A stretch of DNA of 64,000 nucleotides from the NCBI RefSeq assembly GCF_918731615.1, contig NZ_OU957226.1, positions 620,001-684,000 of the forward strand. Direction: 5' to 3'. Positions 8,681 through 16,638 of this stretch are shown here, in pieces. The notes under the pieces are model-generated. The model was not told the origin of the DNA and did not search any database. It saw nothing but the letters and a program-made list of their open reading frames with translations. A program made the translations under genes and the position numbers. Numbering within the stretch: position 1 is the stretch's first letter; the number at the start of each line of letters is the position of its first letter. This DNA comes from Flavobacterium sp. CECT 9288. GTDB taxonomy: Bacteria; Bacteroidota; Bacteroidia; Flavobacteriales; Flavobacteriaceae.

Positions 8681-9688
8681 ATGTATCATTCAAAAATAGC
8701 AGGATTGGGTTATTATGTGCCTGAAAACGTGGTTACAAATGACGATTTATCCAAAATCATGGATACCAACGATGAATGGATTCAAGAGCGTACCGGTATT
8801 GAAGAGAGACGCCACATTATAAAAGGTGAGGACACAACCACATCAATGGGGGTTAAAGCAGCTGAAATAGCAATTGAACGTGCTGGTGTTGCTAAGGATG
8901 ATATTGACTTTGTAGTTTTTGCAACATTAAGTCCTGATTATTATTTTCCTGGCCCAGGTGTTCTTGTACAGCGTGATTTAGGATTAAAAACAGTTGGTGC
9001 TCTGGATGTTCGTAATCAATGTTCGGGTTTTATATATGCTTTATCTGTTGCAGATCAATATATTAAAACGGGAATGTATAAAAACATTTTGGTAATTGGT
9101 TCAGAGGTACATTCAACAGGATTAGACATGACTACGCGTGGTCGTGGCGTTTCGGTAATTTTTGGAGACGGAGCTGGTGCCGCTGTATTAAGTAGAGAAG
9201 AGGATGAAACCAAAGGTATTTTGTCTACACACTTACATTCAGAAGGGCAACATGCTGAGGAATTAGTTGTAAAAGCTCCAGGAATGGGTGGCCGCTGGGT
9301 GACTGATATTTTGGCAGATAATGATCCAGATGATGAAAGTTATTTCCCTTACATGAACGGACAGTTTGTGTTTAAAAATGCTGTAGTTCGTTTTAGCGAA
9401 GTGATTAATGAGGGACTGCAAGCGAATAACTTGCAAGTTTCTGATATTGATATGTTGATTCCTCATCAAGCAAATTTGAGAATCTCTCAATTCATTCAAA
9501 AGAAATTTGATCTATCGGATGACCAAGTGTACAACAACATTCAAAAATACGGTAATACAACCGCAGCTTCTATTCCAATTGCTTTAACTGAAGCTTGGGA
9601 AAAAGGAAAAATAAAATCAGGTGATACAGTAGTTTTAGCTGCTTTTGGTAGTGGTTTTACTTGGGCTAGTGCCATTATCAAATGGTAA
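8681..9688 (+). CDS. fabH: 3-oxoacyl-ACP synthase III (FabH)
   Basis: Cytosolic condensing enzyme that joins acetyl- or branched acyl-CoA to malonyl-ACP to start fatty-acid synthesis; 335 residues, a normal length. The Cys-His-Asn triad is intact: Cys114 in NQCSGF, His262 in PHQANLR and Asn292 in GNTTAAS. FGDGAGAAVL (161-170) is also typical. It is not next to plsX or rpmF as primary fabH genes often are, so it may be a second paralogue with a different primer preference or part of a specialised lipid pathway. It has its own promoter and a terminator directly after it. Confidence 0.94.
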   Translation: MYHSKIAGLGYYVPENVVTNDDLSKIMDTNDEWIQERTGIEERRHIIKGEDTTTSMGVKAAEIAIERAGVAKDDIDFVVFATLSPDYYFPGPGVLVQRDLGLKTVGALDVRNQCSGFIYALSVADQYIKTGMYKNILVIGSEVHSTGLDMTTRGRGVSVIFGDGAGAAVLSREEDETKGILSTHLHSEGQHAEELVVKAPGMGGRWVTDILADNDPDDESYFPYMNGQFVFKNAVVRFSEVINEGLQANNLQVSDIDMLIPHQANLRISQFIQKKFDLSDDQVYNNIQKYGNTTAASIPIALTEAWEKGKIKSGDTVVLAAFGSGFTWASAIIKW

Positions 9689-9731
9689 ACGAAACCCCAG
9701 ATTAATGAGGGTAGTCAAAAATAAGATAAAG

Positions 9732-9763
9732 AAGTCTGTGCAGTTTGTACAGACTTTTTTTTT
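9732..9763 (+). terminator. Terminator of fabH
   Basis: AAGTCTGT (9732-9739) pairs with ACAGACTT (9749-9756), followed by nine T. Confidence 0.9.
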
Positions 9764-9820
9764 GGAAAATAAAAGCTATTTTTATACACCAGTTATGTCA
9801 ACTACTAAACCTATTTAATT

Positions 9821-10816
9821 ATGGCAAACCGCAGAAATTTTTTAAAAACAACAGCTCTTGCCTCAGCAGCTTTTGCGTTGCAAGCCTTCAAAGGTAAAGC
9901 GGAAACAGAAGATCCAGCAGAACCCAAGAAAATCAACAAACCAATTGTGCTTTCAACTTGGAATTTCGGTATGCAAGCGAATGTGGCTGCTTGGGATGTT
10001 TTAAAAAATAATGGGAAAGCGCTGGATGCTGTTGAGGCTGGCGTGAAAATTCCCGAAGCTGATCCAAAAGAGCGAAGTGTAGGTTATGGCGGAAGACCAG
10101 ATCGCGATGGCCGAGTTACTCTGGATGCTTGTATCATGGATGAAAATGCTAATATTGGATCTGTGGCGTGTTTAGAGTTTATAAAGCATCCTATTTCTGT
10201 GGCACGTGCAGTAATGGAAAAAACACCTCACGTAATGCTCGTTGGAGATGGAGCTCTTCAATTTGCTGTTTCGCAAGGGTTTGTCAAAGAAAATTTATTA
10301 GTAGCTGACTCAGAACGGGAGTGGAAAGAATGGCTTAAAACGAGTGATTACAAACCTATTGCTAATATTGAAAATCACGATACCATTGGTATGATTGCGC
10401 TTGACGCCAATGGAGATTTATCTGGTGCATGTACCACAAGTGGCATGGCGTTTAAAATGCATGGCCGTTTAGGAGATTCGCCCATCATAGGCGCAGGTCT
10501 CTACGTAGATAACGAAATAGGTGCTGCCACTGCTACAGGTCATGGGGAAGAAGTAATACGTATTACAGGTTGTCACTTAGTGGTAGAACTAATGCGACAA
10601 GGGAAATCTCCACAAAAAGCATGTGAAGAGGCAGTTATGCGCATTGTAAATTTGACCCAAAAAAGAAATAAAAATCTAAAAGACATTCAAGTTGGTTTTA
10701 TAGCCTTGAACAAAAAAGGGGAGTACGGATCGTATTGTATTCAAGGTGGTTTTAATTATGCGGTACATGATGCAACAGGAAATCGCCTAATTGATGCTTC
10801 TCATTTTTTGAAATAA
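9821..10816 (+). CDS. N4-(beta-N-acetylglucosaminyl)-L-asparaginase (glycosylasparaginase)
   Basis: Ntn-hydrolase that cleaves the GlcNAc-Asn bond of N-linked glycoasparagine; 331 residues as a precursor. The N-terminus carries a Tat-type signal (NRRNFLK, residues 3-9, then a hydrophobic stretch), so export is in folded form. The self-processing site is HDT at 186-188: cleavage before Thr188 would expose the catalytic nucleophile and create alpha and beta chains. GRPDRDG and TGHGEE, which line the substrate site in this family, are present. The close resemblance to the enzyme known from Elizabethkingia (Flavobacterium) meningosepticum supports the call. It is a single-gene unit with a terminator behind it. 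Confidence 0.95.
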   Translation: MANRRNFLKTTALASAAFALQAFKGKAETEDPAEPKKINKPIVLSTWNFGMQANVAAWDVLKNNGKALDAVEAGVKIPEADPKERSVGYGGRPDRDGRVTLDACIMDENANIGSVACLEFIKHPISVARAVMEKTPHVMLVGDGALQFAVSQGFVKENLLVADSEREWKEWLKTSDYKPIANIENHDTIGMIALDANGDLSGACTTSGMAFKMHGRLGDSPIIGAGLYVDNEIGAATATGHGEEVIRITGCHLVVELMRQGKSPQKACEEAVMRIVNLTQKRNKNLKDIQVGFIALNKKGEYGSYCIQGGFNYAVHDATGNRLIDASHFLK

Positions 10817-10834
10817 TAAACCTTAATGAAAATA

Positions 10835-10865
10835 AAAAATTCGGAGTGGCATACTCCGAATTTTT
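10835..10865 (+). terminator. Terminator of the glycosylasparaginase gene
   Basis: ATTCGGAGT (10839-10847) pairs with ACTCCGAAT (10853-10861) and is followed by T5. A-rich sequence on the left may let it work in both directions. Confidence 0.88.
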
Positions 10866-11018
10866 GGGTAACAAACTATTAAAACTAACTTTTTAGTATT
10901 TGAAAAGCATTTTTGAATTCAAAAACAAATTAGACAATTGAGTTGATAAAATAGGCAACTGACTCATCATGTTCTTTATATGCTATCAAAAATGAAAATT
11001 TTGTAACACTATTTTTTT

Positions 11019-13427
11019 CTAGAACAGACCTCCTCCTTGTTTGGTGTTGTCTTCTCTTTGTTTGCGCTGCAGGTTTTTAGTTTTACCTCCGCCAAAAGCA
11101 TAATTGAAACCTACAAATACGGATTGACTTTCCCATCTAAATTGACCTCTTTGTGGATACGGATTTTCACCTTCAAAACCTGCTTTCATGGTGTTGAAAA
11201 TATCATTGAAACGGATGCTTAATGTAGCCTTGTCTTTCAAGAAAGAGTAGCGTCCACCAGCGTCAATTTTGTACATTTCTTTGTTGTTAAATTGAACACC
11301 ATCAACTCCAGATCTATAAAAACCAAATAATAGAAAACGTAGACTTTTACTAGCTTTGAAATTACTATTAAAACGAGCATTAAATGCTGCTGCGGCAACT
11401 TCTTTGGTAACCAAATCGAATGAGTTTGTAGCAGTGTTTATTTGAGATACAAGTCCTTTCTGGTTGATGTTTGAGTAATCTATTGCAGGTTGAATATCCC
11501 ACCAACTATTAATTTTATAATTCATAGAAACTTCAAATCCATAGGCAGTGTTGTTGTCAAAGTTGTCAAAACTTAAAATTTGTTGGTCTTGATTTTGAGG
11601 ATCTGGATAAATGATTCGGTTGATTTCATTTTGAATGCTTCTTACAAACAATCCGGTGGTTAAAGATCCCTTTGAAAGTGTCTTCGTGTAATTAAATTCT
11701 ATTGAGTTTGTAAATTGCGGGTCCAATTCCGGATTTCCGATAGAGGTTAATCTAGGCGAACTAAATTCTCTCAGGGGTTTTGTTTGATCTATTCCAGGTC
11801 TGTCTACACGTCTGCTAAAACTAATTTGGAGTTGGTTTTTTTCAGATGGGGAGTACGTCATAGACGCTGATGGATACACCGTAAAATAATCATCTTTGTA
11901 AGCAACGGTGCCGTTTAGCATTGCTTTTACATGATAGCTTTCAAAACGTGCACCCAATTGGTAACCAATTTTTTTGAATTTTTGTCCATAGGTTGCATAA
12001 GCCGAATAAATGTCTAAATCATACGTGTATTTTGAATTTGTCAAAGCAGCGTTGTTTGTAGCATAATCGTTATCGGTGCGTAAATTTCTGCTTTCTGCAC
12101 CAAGCTCTAAATTTGTTTTTTCGTCAAGAGGATTCGTGTAATCAAGATTTACGATGGTGTTAATTCTTTTTTCGCCAAGGGAATCATCATAAGCGCTACT
12201 TGGTATGCTAGGATTGGTATAGGTGTTGCGAAAACGTGCTATTTGATCTTCAGAGAAAATACTGTGATTTACTTCTAAGTCAAGTGTTTCTCCTTCTTTG
12301 CTTGTTAAGTGTTTTAACGCTACGTTATACGTTCCATCGGTGTTGTCAGTTAGGTAATTAGAATTTAGAAGTATATTTTGTAAAGCATTGGGATTAGTGA
12401 TACTAATATCAATTATTCCGTCACTTTTAAAAATATTTTGGTTTGTATAGCCAGACAAGGTGTTTTTATCGTTGATGTAATAATCCATTCCAAATTTTAC
12501 AAGGTGGGACTTGTTATCATTCTCCACATCAAAAATTTGATTGGAATTATCATCTAATCTGGATATCATACCCTCGTTAAATCGGATACCAAAATTATTT
12601 CCATAAGTAGAGAAAAAATTCACTTTTCCTGATCTGTAGTTCATGTTTAGGGTGTTGGAAATCTTTGGAGTTTGGGCAAATGTTAATCCAGAATTGATGC
12701 TGGCATTCAAGCCGTCATTTGCATTTTTATGTAAAACAATATTGATAATCCCAGACATTCCCTCAGGATTGTATTTTGCACTTGGGTTTGTAATCAGTTC
12801 AATTTTTTTGATAGAGGCTGATGGGATTTGTTTTAATAATTGCGAAGCCTCAATGTTACTGGGTCTTCCGTCAACTAAAACACGCACATTTTCATTTCCT
12901 CTCAAGGAAATTTTACCATCTTGATCTACATTTACAGAGGGGATATTACTCATAATCTCAGATGCGGTGGCTCCTGCGGTAGTCAAGTCTTTACCCACAT
13001 TAATCACTTTTCGATCTATTTTTTGTTCAATGGTTGAGCGTTCTGCTATAATTTCGACTCCTTTTAGTTGTATAGCGTCTTCTTCTAGAATTATGGTATT
13101 GAGATTGGCCGATTTTTGATCTATAGAAAGTACAACTGGTTTATAAACAGTTTTATATCCCATAAATTGAATTTCAACGGTATACTTTTTTAGAGGTAAA
13201 TTTTTAATGCTAAAAAGTCCTTTCTCTGAGGTAATTTCGCCGGTTAGCACTTTGCCGTCTTCTTTTACAACTACATTTACATATCCAAGCGGATCATTAG
13301 TTTGCTTGTCGATTATTTTTCCGGTGATTAGTCCAGAGTTTTCAAGTGGCGAGGTTTTACTTGAAGTTTGTGCTTGTACAGTAAACAGCGTTACCATAAA
13401 GCAGATAATTGATAGTTTCAATTTCAT
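11019..13427 (-). CDS. Outer-membrane beta-barrel receptor with carboxypeptidase-regulatory-like domain
   Basis: Outer-membrane protein of 802 residues of the TonB-receptor-like family common in Bacteroidota. A signal peptide (1-20, ending VQAQ) is followed by a CarboxypepD_reg-like beta-sandwich (about 30-115, with GKIIDKQTNDPLGYVNV) and a plug domain (about 130-235, with VLVDGRPSN and GIINIV). A long barrel of aromatic-alternating strands ends with Phe and a Gly-rich tail. The pattern fits the outer membrane beta-barrel family often paired with sensor systems, but no SusD partner or regulator is adjacent. The ligand is unknown. A palindrome at 13486-13498 sits upstream of its likely promoter. 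Confidence 0.87.
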   Translation of the reverse strand: MKLKLSIICFMVTLFTVQAQTSSKTSPLENSGLITGKIIDKQTNDPLGYVNVVVKEDGKVLTGEITSEKGLFSIKNLPLKKYTVEIQFMGYKTVYKPVVLSIDQKSANLNTIILEEDAIQLKGVEIIAERSTIEQKIDRKVINVGKDLTTAGATASEIMSNIPSVNVDQDGKISLRGNENVRVLVDGRPSNIEASQLLKQIPSASIKKIELITNPSAKYNPEGMSGIINIVLHKNANDGLNASINSGLTFAQTPKISNTLNMNYRSGKVNFFSTYGNNFGIRFNEGMISRLDDNSNQIFDVENDNKSHLVKFGMDYYINDKNTLSGYTNQNIFKSDGIIDISITNPNALQNILLNSNYLTDNTDGTYNVALKHLTSKEGETLDLEVNHSIFSEDQIARFRNTYTNPSIPSSAYDDSLGEKRINTIVNLDYTNPLDEKTNLELGAESRNLRTDNDYATNNAALTNSKYTYDLDIYSAYATYGQKFKKIGYQLGARFESYHVKAMLNGTVAYKDDYFTVYPSASMTYSPSEKNQLQISFSRRVDRPGIDQTKPLREFSSPRLTSIGNPELDPQFTNSIEFNYTKTLSKGSLTTGLFVRSIQNEINRIIYPDPQNQDQQILSFDNFDNNTAYGFEVSMNYKINSWWDIQPAIDYSNINQKGLVSQINTATNSFDLVTKEVAAAAFNARFNSNFKASKSLRFLLFGFYRSGVDGVQFNNKEMYKIDAGGRYSFLKDKATLSIRFNDIFNTMKAGFEGENPYPQRGQFRWESQSVFVGFNYAFGGGKTKNLQRKQREDNTKQGGGLF

Positions 13428-13461
13428 AATTAATTTGATTTGATTGATTTGATTGATGAGG

Positions 13462-13469
13462 CAAATGTA
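13462..13469 (-). promoter_or_regulatory. -7 promoter box of the outer-membrane receptor gene
   Basis: On the minus strand the sequence reads TACATTTG, matching TAnnTTTG, 34 bases before the ATG at 13427. The predicted leader contains short ATCAA/AATCA repeats. Confidence 0.65.
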
Positions 13470-13485
13470 TTCTTTTAAATAATAC

Positions 13486-13498
13486 TATGTTAAACATA
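13486..13498. promoter_or_regulatory. Palindrome upstream of the receptor promoter
   Basis: TATGTTAAACATA is a perfect 6-1-6 inverted repeat in the zone upstream of the minus-strand -7 box, overlapping the expected -33 region. A related half (ATTTAACAT) occurs about 30 bases further up. Possible operator; the regulator is unknown. Confidence 0.3.
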
Positions 13499-13691
13499 AT
13501 ACTGTTTTATGTATTATTTAACATTTAATTAATATTTGGAACACAGTAACCTTAATAATAGACTGTTTTGAAGTATAATTGTTACATTAATTTCTAAGTA
13601 ATTTTGATTTGTTTTGTATTTTTAGTGTATAGGTCTGATTGTGAGTTGTAAATTATGTGAGTATCCCATTTTCAATTTCCTTGATTATGAC

Positions 13692-13699
13692 TATATTTG
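13692..13699 (+). promoter_or_regulatory. -7 promoter box of argS
   Basis: TATATTTG matches TAnnTTTG and ends 21 bases before the ATG at 13721. It covers the in-frame TTG at 13697, which argues against that upstream start. Confidence 0.7.
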
Positions 13700-13720
13700 C
13701 TATCTCAAAAAAAATATAAA

Positions 13721-15499
13721 ATGACTTTACCACAAGTTCTTACACCCGCAATAGAAAACGCAATAAAAACCTTGTTTGACGTGACCATTGAAAAGGTGGA
13801 GTTTCAAACCACTCGTAAAGAGTTTGAGGGAGATATTACCATGGTTATTTTTCCATTGTTGAAACTAGTAAAGAGTAATCCTGTAGAATTAGGAAATAAA
13901 ATTGGAAATTATTTAGTAGAAAACGTAGCTGAAGTAAGCCGTTTCAATGTAGTTTCGGGTTTCTTGAATATTGTAATTGCCGATCAATATTACCTAAACC
14001 AATTTGCAGGAATAAAAGACAATGCCACCTACGGTTTTGTGACGCCTTCGGCAGATGAAAAAGCCGTTATGGTTGAGTATTCCTCTCCAAATACCAATAA
14101 ACCTTTGCATTTAGGACACGTTCGTAATAATTTGCTAGGATATTCAGTAGCTGAAATCATCAAAGCTTCGGGTAAAAAAGTATATAAAACTCAAATCATT
14201 AATGATAGAGGTATTCATATTTGTAAGTCCATGTTGGCTTGGCAAAAATTTGGTGCCAATCAAACTCCTGAAACTTCAGGCTTAAAAGGAGATAAGTTAG
14301 TTGGTAACTTTTATGTGGCATTTGATAAGGCCTACAAAGAGGAAATTAATCAACTAATGCAAGAAGGGAAAACAGAAGAAGAAGCTAAAAAACAAGCTCC
14401 GATTATTCTTGAAGCCCAAGAAATGCTCCAAAAATGGGAAGCTGGAGATGCTGAGGTAAAAGCATTGTGGGCTAAAATGAACCAATGGGTTTACGATGGT
14501 TTTGCCATTACATACAAGAATCTAGGAGTTGATTTTGACAAGTATTATTACGAAAGTGATACGTATTTACTAGGGAAAGATGTAGTCCAAATTGGGTTAG
14601 AAAAAGGAATTTTCGAGAAAGATCCAGACGGTTCTGTTTGGATTGACTTAACAGATGAAGGTCTTGATCGTAAAATTGTGTTGCGTTCAGATGGTACGGC
14701 TGTGTATATGACTCAGGATATTGGTACGGCAATTCAACGTGTGAAAGACATGCAAGATGTTGGCGGAATGGTATATACTGTAGGGAATGAGCAAGATTAC
14801 CATTTTAAAGTGTTGTTCTTGATTCTGAAAAAATTAGGTTTTGATTGGGCAAAAAACTTATACCACTTGTCATACGGAATGGTAGATTTACCATCAGGAA
14901 AGATGAAATCTCGTGAAGGAACTGTTGTAGATGCCGATGATTTAATGCAAGAAATGACCGCTACGGCTCAAAAAATAGCAGAGGATTTAGGAAAATTAGA
15001 AGCGTATTCACCTGAAGAAAAAGCGAATTTATACAGCACCATCGGTTTGGGAGCATTGAAATATTATATTTTGAAAGTAGATCCTAAGAAACGAATCCTT
15101 TTCAATCCAGAAGAGTCTGTTGATTTTGCTGGAAACACAGGTCCGTTCATACAATATACCTATGCACGTATTCAATCTATAATTCGCAAAGCAAATTTTG
15201 ATTACTCAAATAATGCACAAATAGATATTTTACATGAAAAAGAGAAAGAATTGGTCAAACAATTGGAGCTTTTTCCTGAAGTAATTCAAAATGCAGCCCA
15301 GCATCACAGTCCGGCGCTTTTGGCAAATTTTACTTATGATTTAGTTCGTGAGTACAATTCGTTTTACCAAGCAGTGCCTATTTTAGGGGAAGAGGATTTA
15401 GAAAAGAAAAAATTCAGAGTACAACTGTCTAAAAAAGTAGCCGAGGTTATTGCGGCATCATTTAAGTTACTGGGAATTAATGTTCCTGATAGAATGTAA
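13721..15499 (+). CDS. argS: Arginyl-tRNA synthetase
   Basis: Class I aminoacyl-tRNA synthetase charging tRNA-Arg; 592 residues from the ATG at 13721. The frame is open to a TTG at 13697, but that codon lies inside the promoter box. The N-terminal Add-1 domain is followed by the HIGH-type motif HLGH (130-133), the long catalytic insertion, and the KMSKS-like motif KMKSREG (about 393-399). A DALR anticodon-binding domain with the conserved TYARIQS segment forms the C-terminus, ending NVPDRM as usual for this enzyme. It is monocistronic, with a strong terminator immediately after. Confidence 0.97.
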   Translation: MTLPQVLTPAIENAIKTLFDVTIEKVEFQTTRKEFEGDITMVIFPLLKLVKSNPVELGNKIGNYLVENVAEVSRFNVVSGFLNIVIADQYYLNQFAGIKDNATYGFVTPSADEKAVMVEYSSPNTNKPLHLGHVRNNLLGYSVAEIIKASGKKVYKTQIINDRGIHICKSMLAWQKFGANQTPETSGLKGDKLVGNFYVAFDKAYKEEINQLMQEGKTEEEAKKQAPIILEAQEMLQKWEAGDAEVKALWAKMNQWVYDGFAITYKNLGVDFDKYYYESDTYLLGKDVVQIGLEKGIFEKDPDGSVWIDLTDEGLDRKIVLRSDGTAVYMTQDIGTAIQRVKDMQDVGGMVYTVGNEQDYHFKVLFLILKKLGFDWAKNLYHLSYGMVDLPSGKMKSREGTVVDADDLMQEMTATAQKIAEDLGKLEAYSPEEKANLYSTIGLGALKYYILKVDPKKRILFNPEESVDFAGNTGPFIQYTYARIQSIIRKANFDYSNNAQIDILHEKEKELVKQLELFPEVIQNAAQHHSPALLANFTYDLVREYNSFYQAVPILGEEDLEKKKFRVQLSKKVAEVIAASFKLLGINVPDRM

Positions 15500-15515
15500 A
15501 TTTAAAACTTTAGAT

Positions 15516-15555
15516 CAAAAAAATTCCGAATCAGTTAAGATTCGGAATTTTTTTT
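15516..15555. terminator. Bidirectional terminator between argS and the DUF6607-like gene
   Basis: A 12-base perfect stem (15521-15532 with 15539-15550, AAATTCCGAATC) has A-rich and T-rich flanks. It serves argS and probably the convergent gene ending at 15627. Confidence 0.9.
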
Positions 15556-15626
15556 GGGCGAAAGCTAATTTTTTAAATAGTTTTTGCAAACCTAAATGTA
15601 ATGTACACGATGCATTATATTTTTTT

Positions 15627-16541
15627 TTAAGATTTAATTACAAAGGAATCTATGATAGCATCAATTTCTGCTTGACTTGCAGTAGGTTTTAGATCAAATA
15701 GAAGAGAAAAAAGAGACTTTTTTTCTACTTTTTTGTGCAAATTGATGTCTTTTTTTGAAGCATAAACGCTATTCCATTTATTTCTAATTTTGAGCCAGAT
15801 GTCCTCGTTTTTCTTCCACCAGTTTTGGGCCACTTTACAGTTAGCATCCGGGACTTTAGTATAGACATCAAAACCTTTTTCTTGAGCCAATAAGATGTCT
15901 TTTTGATTTAAATTCCGAATCAATTTGTCGTTATCTTGTTCATGAACCCAGCCCGTTGCTGTTATTTCATGTATGTTTCTTCTTTTTAATACATTGTAGT
16001 CATCTCTTTTTGTATGCTCTCTTCTAGGTAAAGGTGCGTCTGTGGTATTTTTCCAATAGTGACTTCCATCAACATGAACCCAACTGGATGAGCCTTCGTA
16101 CCTAGGACTGTCGTCTACCTGATATACTTTTTGTGTCCATTGTCCTTTTACATTTTTTACAGGTGCTGCGCTGTGTTTCCAAGTTAAATCTTTTTGAAAG
16201 TTAAGAAAATCTGTGTTTTCAAATAACCAGTCTTGTCTCCAGTGTTTTACAATGTCATTTTCATTTGGACCTACTATTAATAAATGTTGCATGCTTATTT
16301 TATTAGATGAGTCTTCAATAAGCTGAACCCATTCTAAAGCTTTTTCATGTTTTGTTTCAGAAGGTTTATAGGTTAATGAATCTTTGGGATAACTAAAAGT
16401 TTCAGCAAAGTTGAATTGAACTTCATAGCAACCGCACATAGACTTGATGGCTGCGATGTCATTTTGTCTAGCATCTGTTTGACTGTTGCTTAATAAGCTT
16501 GTAGTTAATGCAATGGAGGTAATGAAAACTTTTGATCTCAT
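15627..16541 (-). CDS. Exported DUF6607-like protein of the heme locus
   Basis: Protein of 304 residues with an N-terminal signal peptide (about 1-21). The mature part has a CGCYEVQFNF motif near residues 36-45, repeated Trp-rich segments (WVHVDGSHYW, GWVHEQDND) and a basic Lys-rich region before the C-terminus. I recognise the sequence pattern as the flavobacterial family I recall as DUF6607; no biochemical function is known to me. It is transcribed divergently from a TonB-dependent receptor followed by an HmuY-like lipoprotein, so a role in heme or iron acquisition is inferred from context. The intergenic region contains a palindrome shared by both promoters. Confidence 0.75.
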   Translation of the reverse strand: MRSKVFITSIALTTSLLSNSQTDARQNDIAAIKSMCGCYEVQFNFAETFSYPKDSLTYKPSETKHEKALEWVQLIEDSSNKISMQHLLIVGPNENDIVKHWRQDWLFENTDFLNFQKDLTWKHSAAPVKNVKGQWTQKVYQVDDSPRYEGSSSWVHVDGSHYWKNTTDAPLPRREHTKRDDYNVLKRRNIHEITATGWVHEQDNDKLIRNLNQKDILLAQEKGFDVYTKVPDANCKVAQNWWKKNEDIWLKIRNKWNSVYASKKDINLHKKVEKKSLFSLLFDLKPTASQAEIDAIIDSFVIKS

Positions 16542-16573
16542 ATAAATAATTTTTAAGGAATAAATAATTTCGA

Positions 16574-16581
16574 CAAAAATA
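16574..16581 (-). promoter_or_regulatory. -7 promoter box of the DUF6607-like gene
   Basis: On the minus strand the sequence reads TATTTTTG (TAnnTTTG), 32 bases before the start at 16541, next to the shared palindrome. Confidence 0.6.
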
Positions 16582-16586
16582 CTATA

Positions 16587-16605
16587 TTTATTTAGAATAA
16601 ATAAA
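16587..16605. promoter_or_regulatory. Palindrome between the divergent heme-locus promoters (candidate iron-responsive operator)
   Basis: TTTATTTAgaaTAAATAAA is a perfect 8-3-8 inverted repeat. It lies between the minus-strand -7 box at 16574-16581 and the plus-strand -7 box at 16615-16622, so one bound dimer could block both. The A/T composition and size resemble Fur-type sites; the identity of the regulator is inference. Confidence 0.5.
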
Positions 16606-16614
16606 AATAATATC

Positions 16615-16622
16615 TACATTTG
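16615..16622 (+). promoter_or_regulatory. -7 promoter box of the heme receptor operon
   Basis: TACATTTG matches TAnnTTTG and ends 16 bases before the receptor ATG at 16639. Confidence 0.65.
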
Positions 16623-16638
16623 CTGAAAATTATTAAGA

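Noticed and set aside
13432..13457. TTGAT/TTTGAT short tandem repeats
   Set aside because: Too short and irregular for a CRISPR or minisatellite; regarded as part of the leader of the receptor gene.
13697..13720. TTG start of argS
   Set aside because: The codon is inside the -7 box TATATTTG; the ATG at 13721 gives the normal N-terminus.
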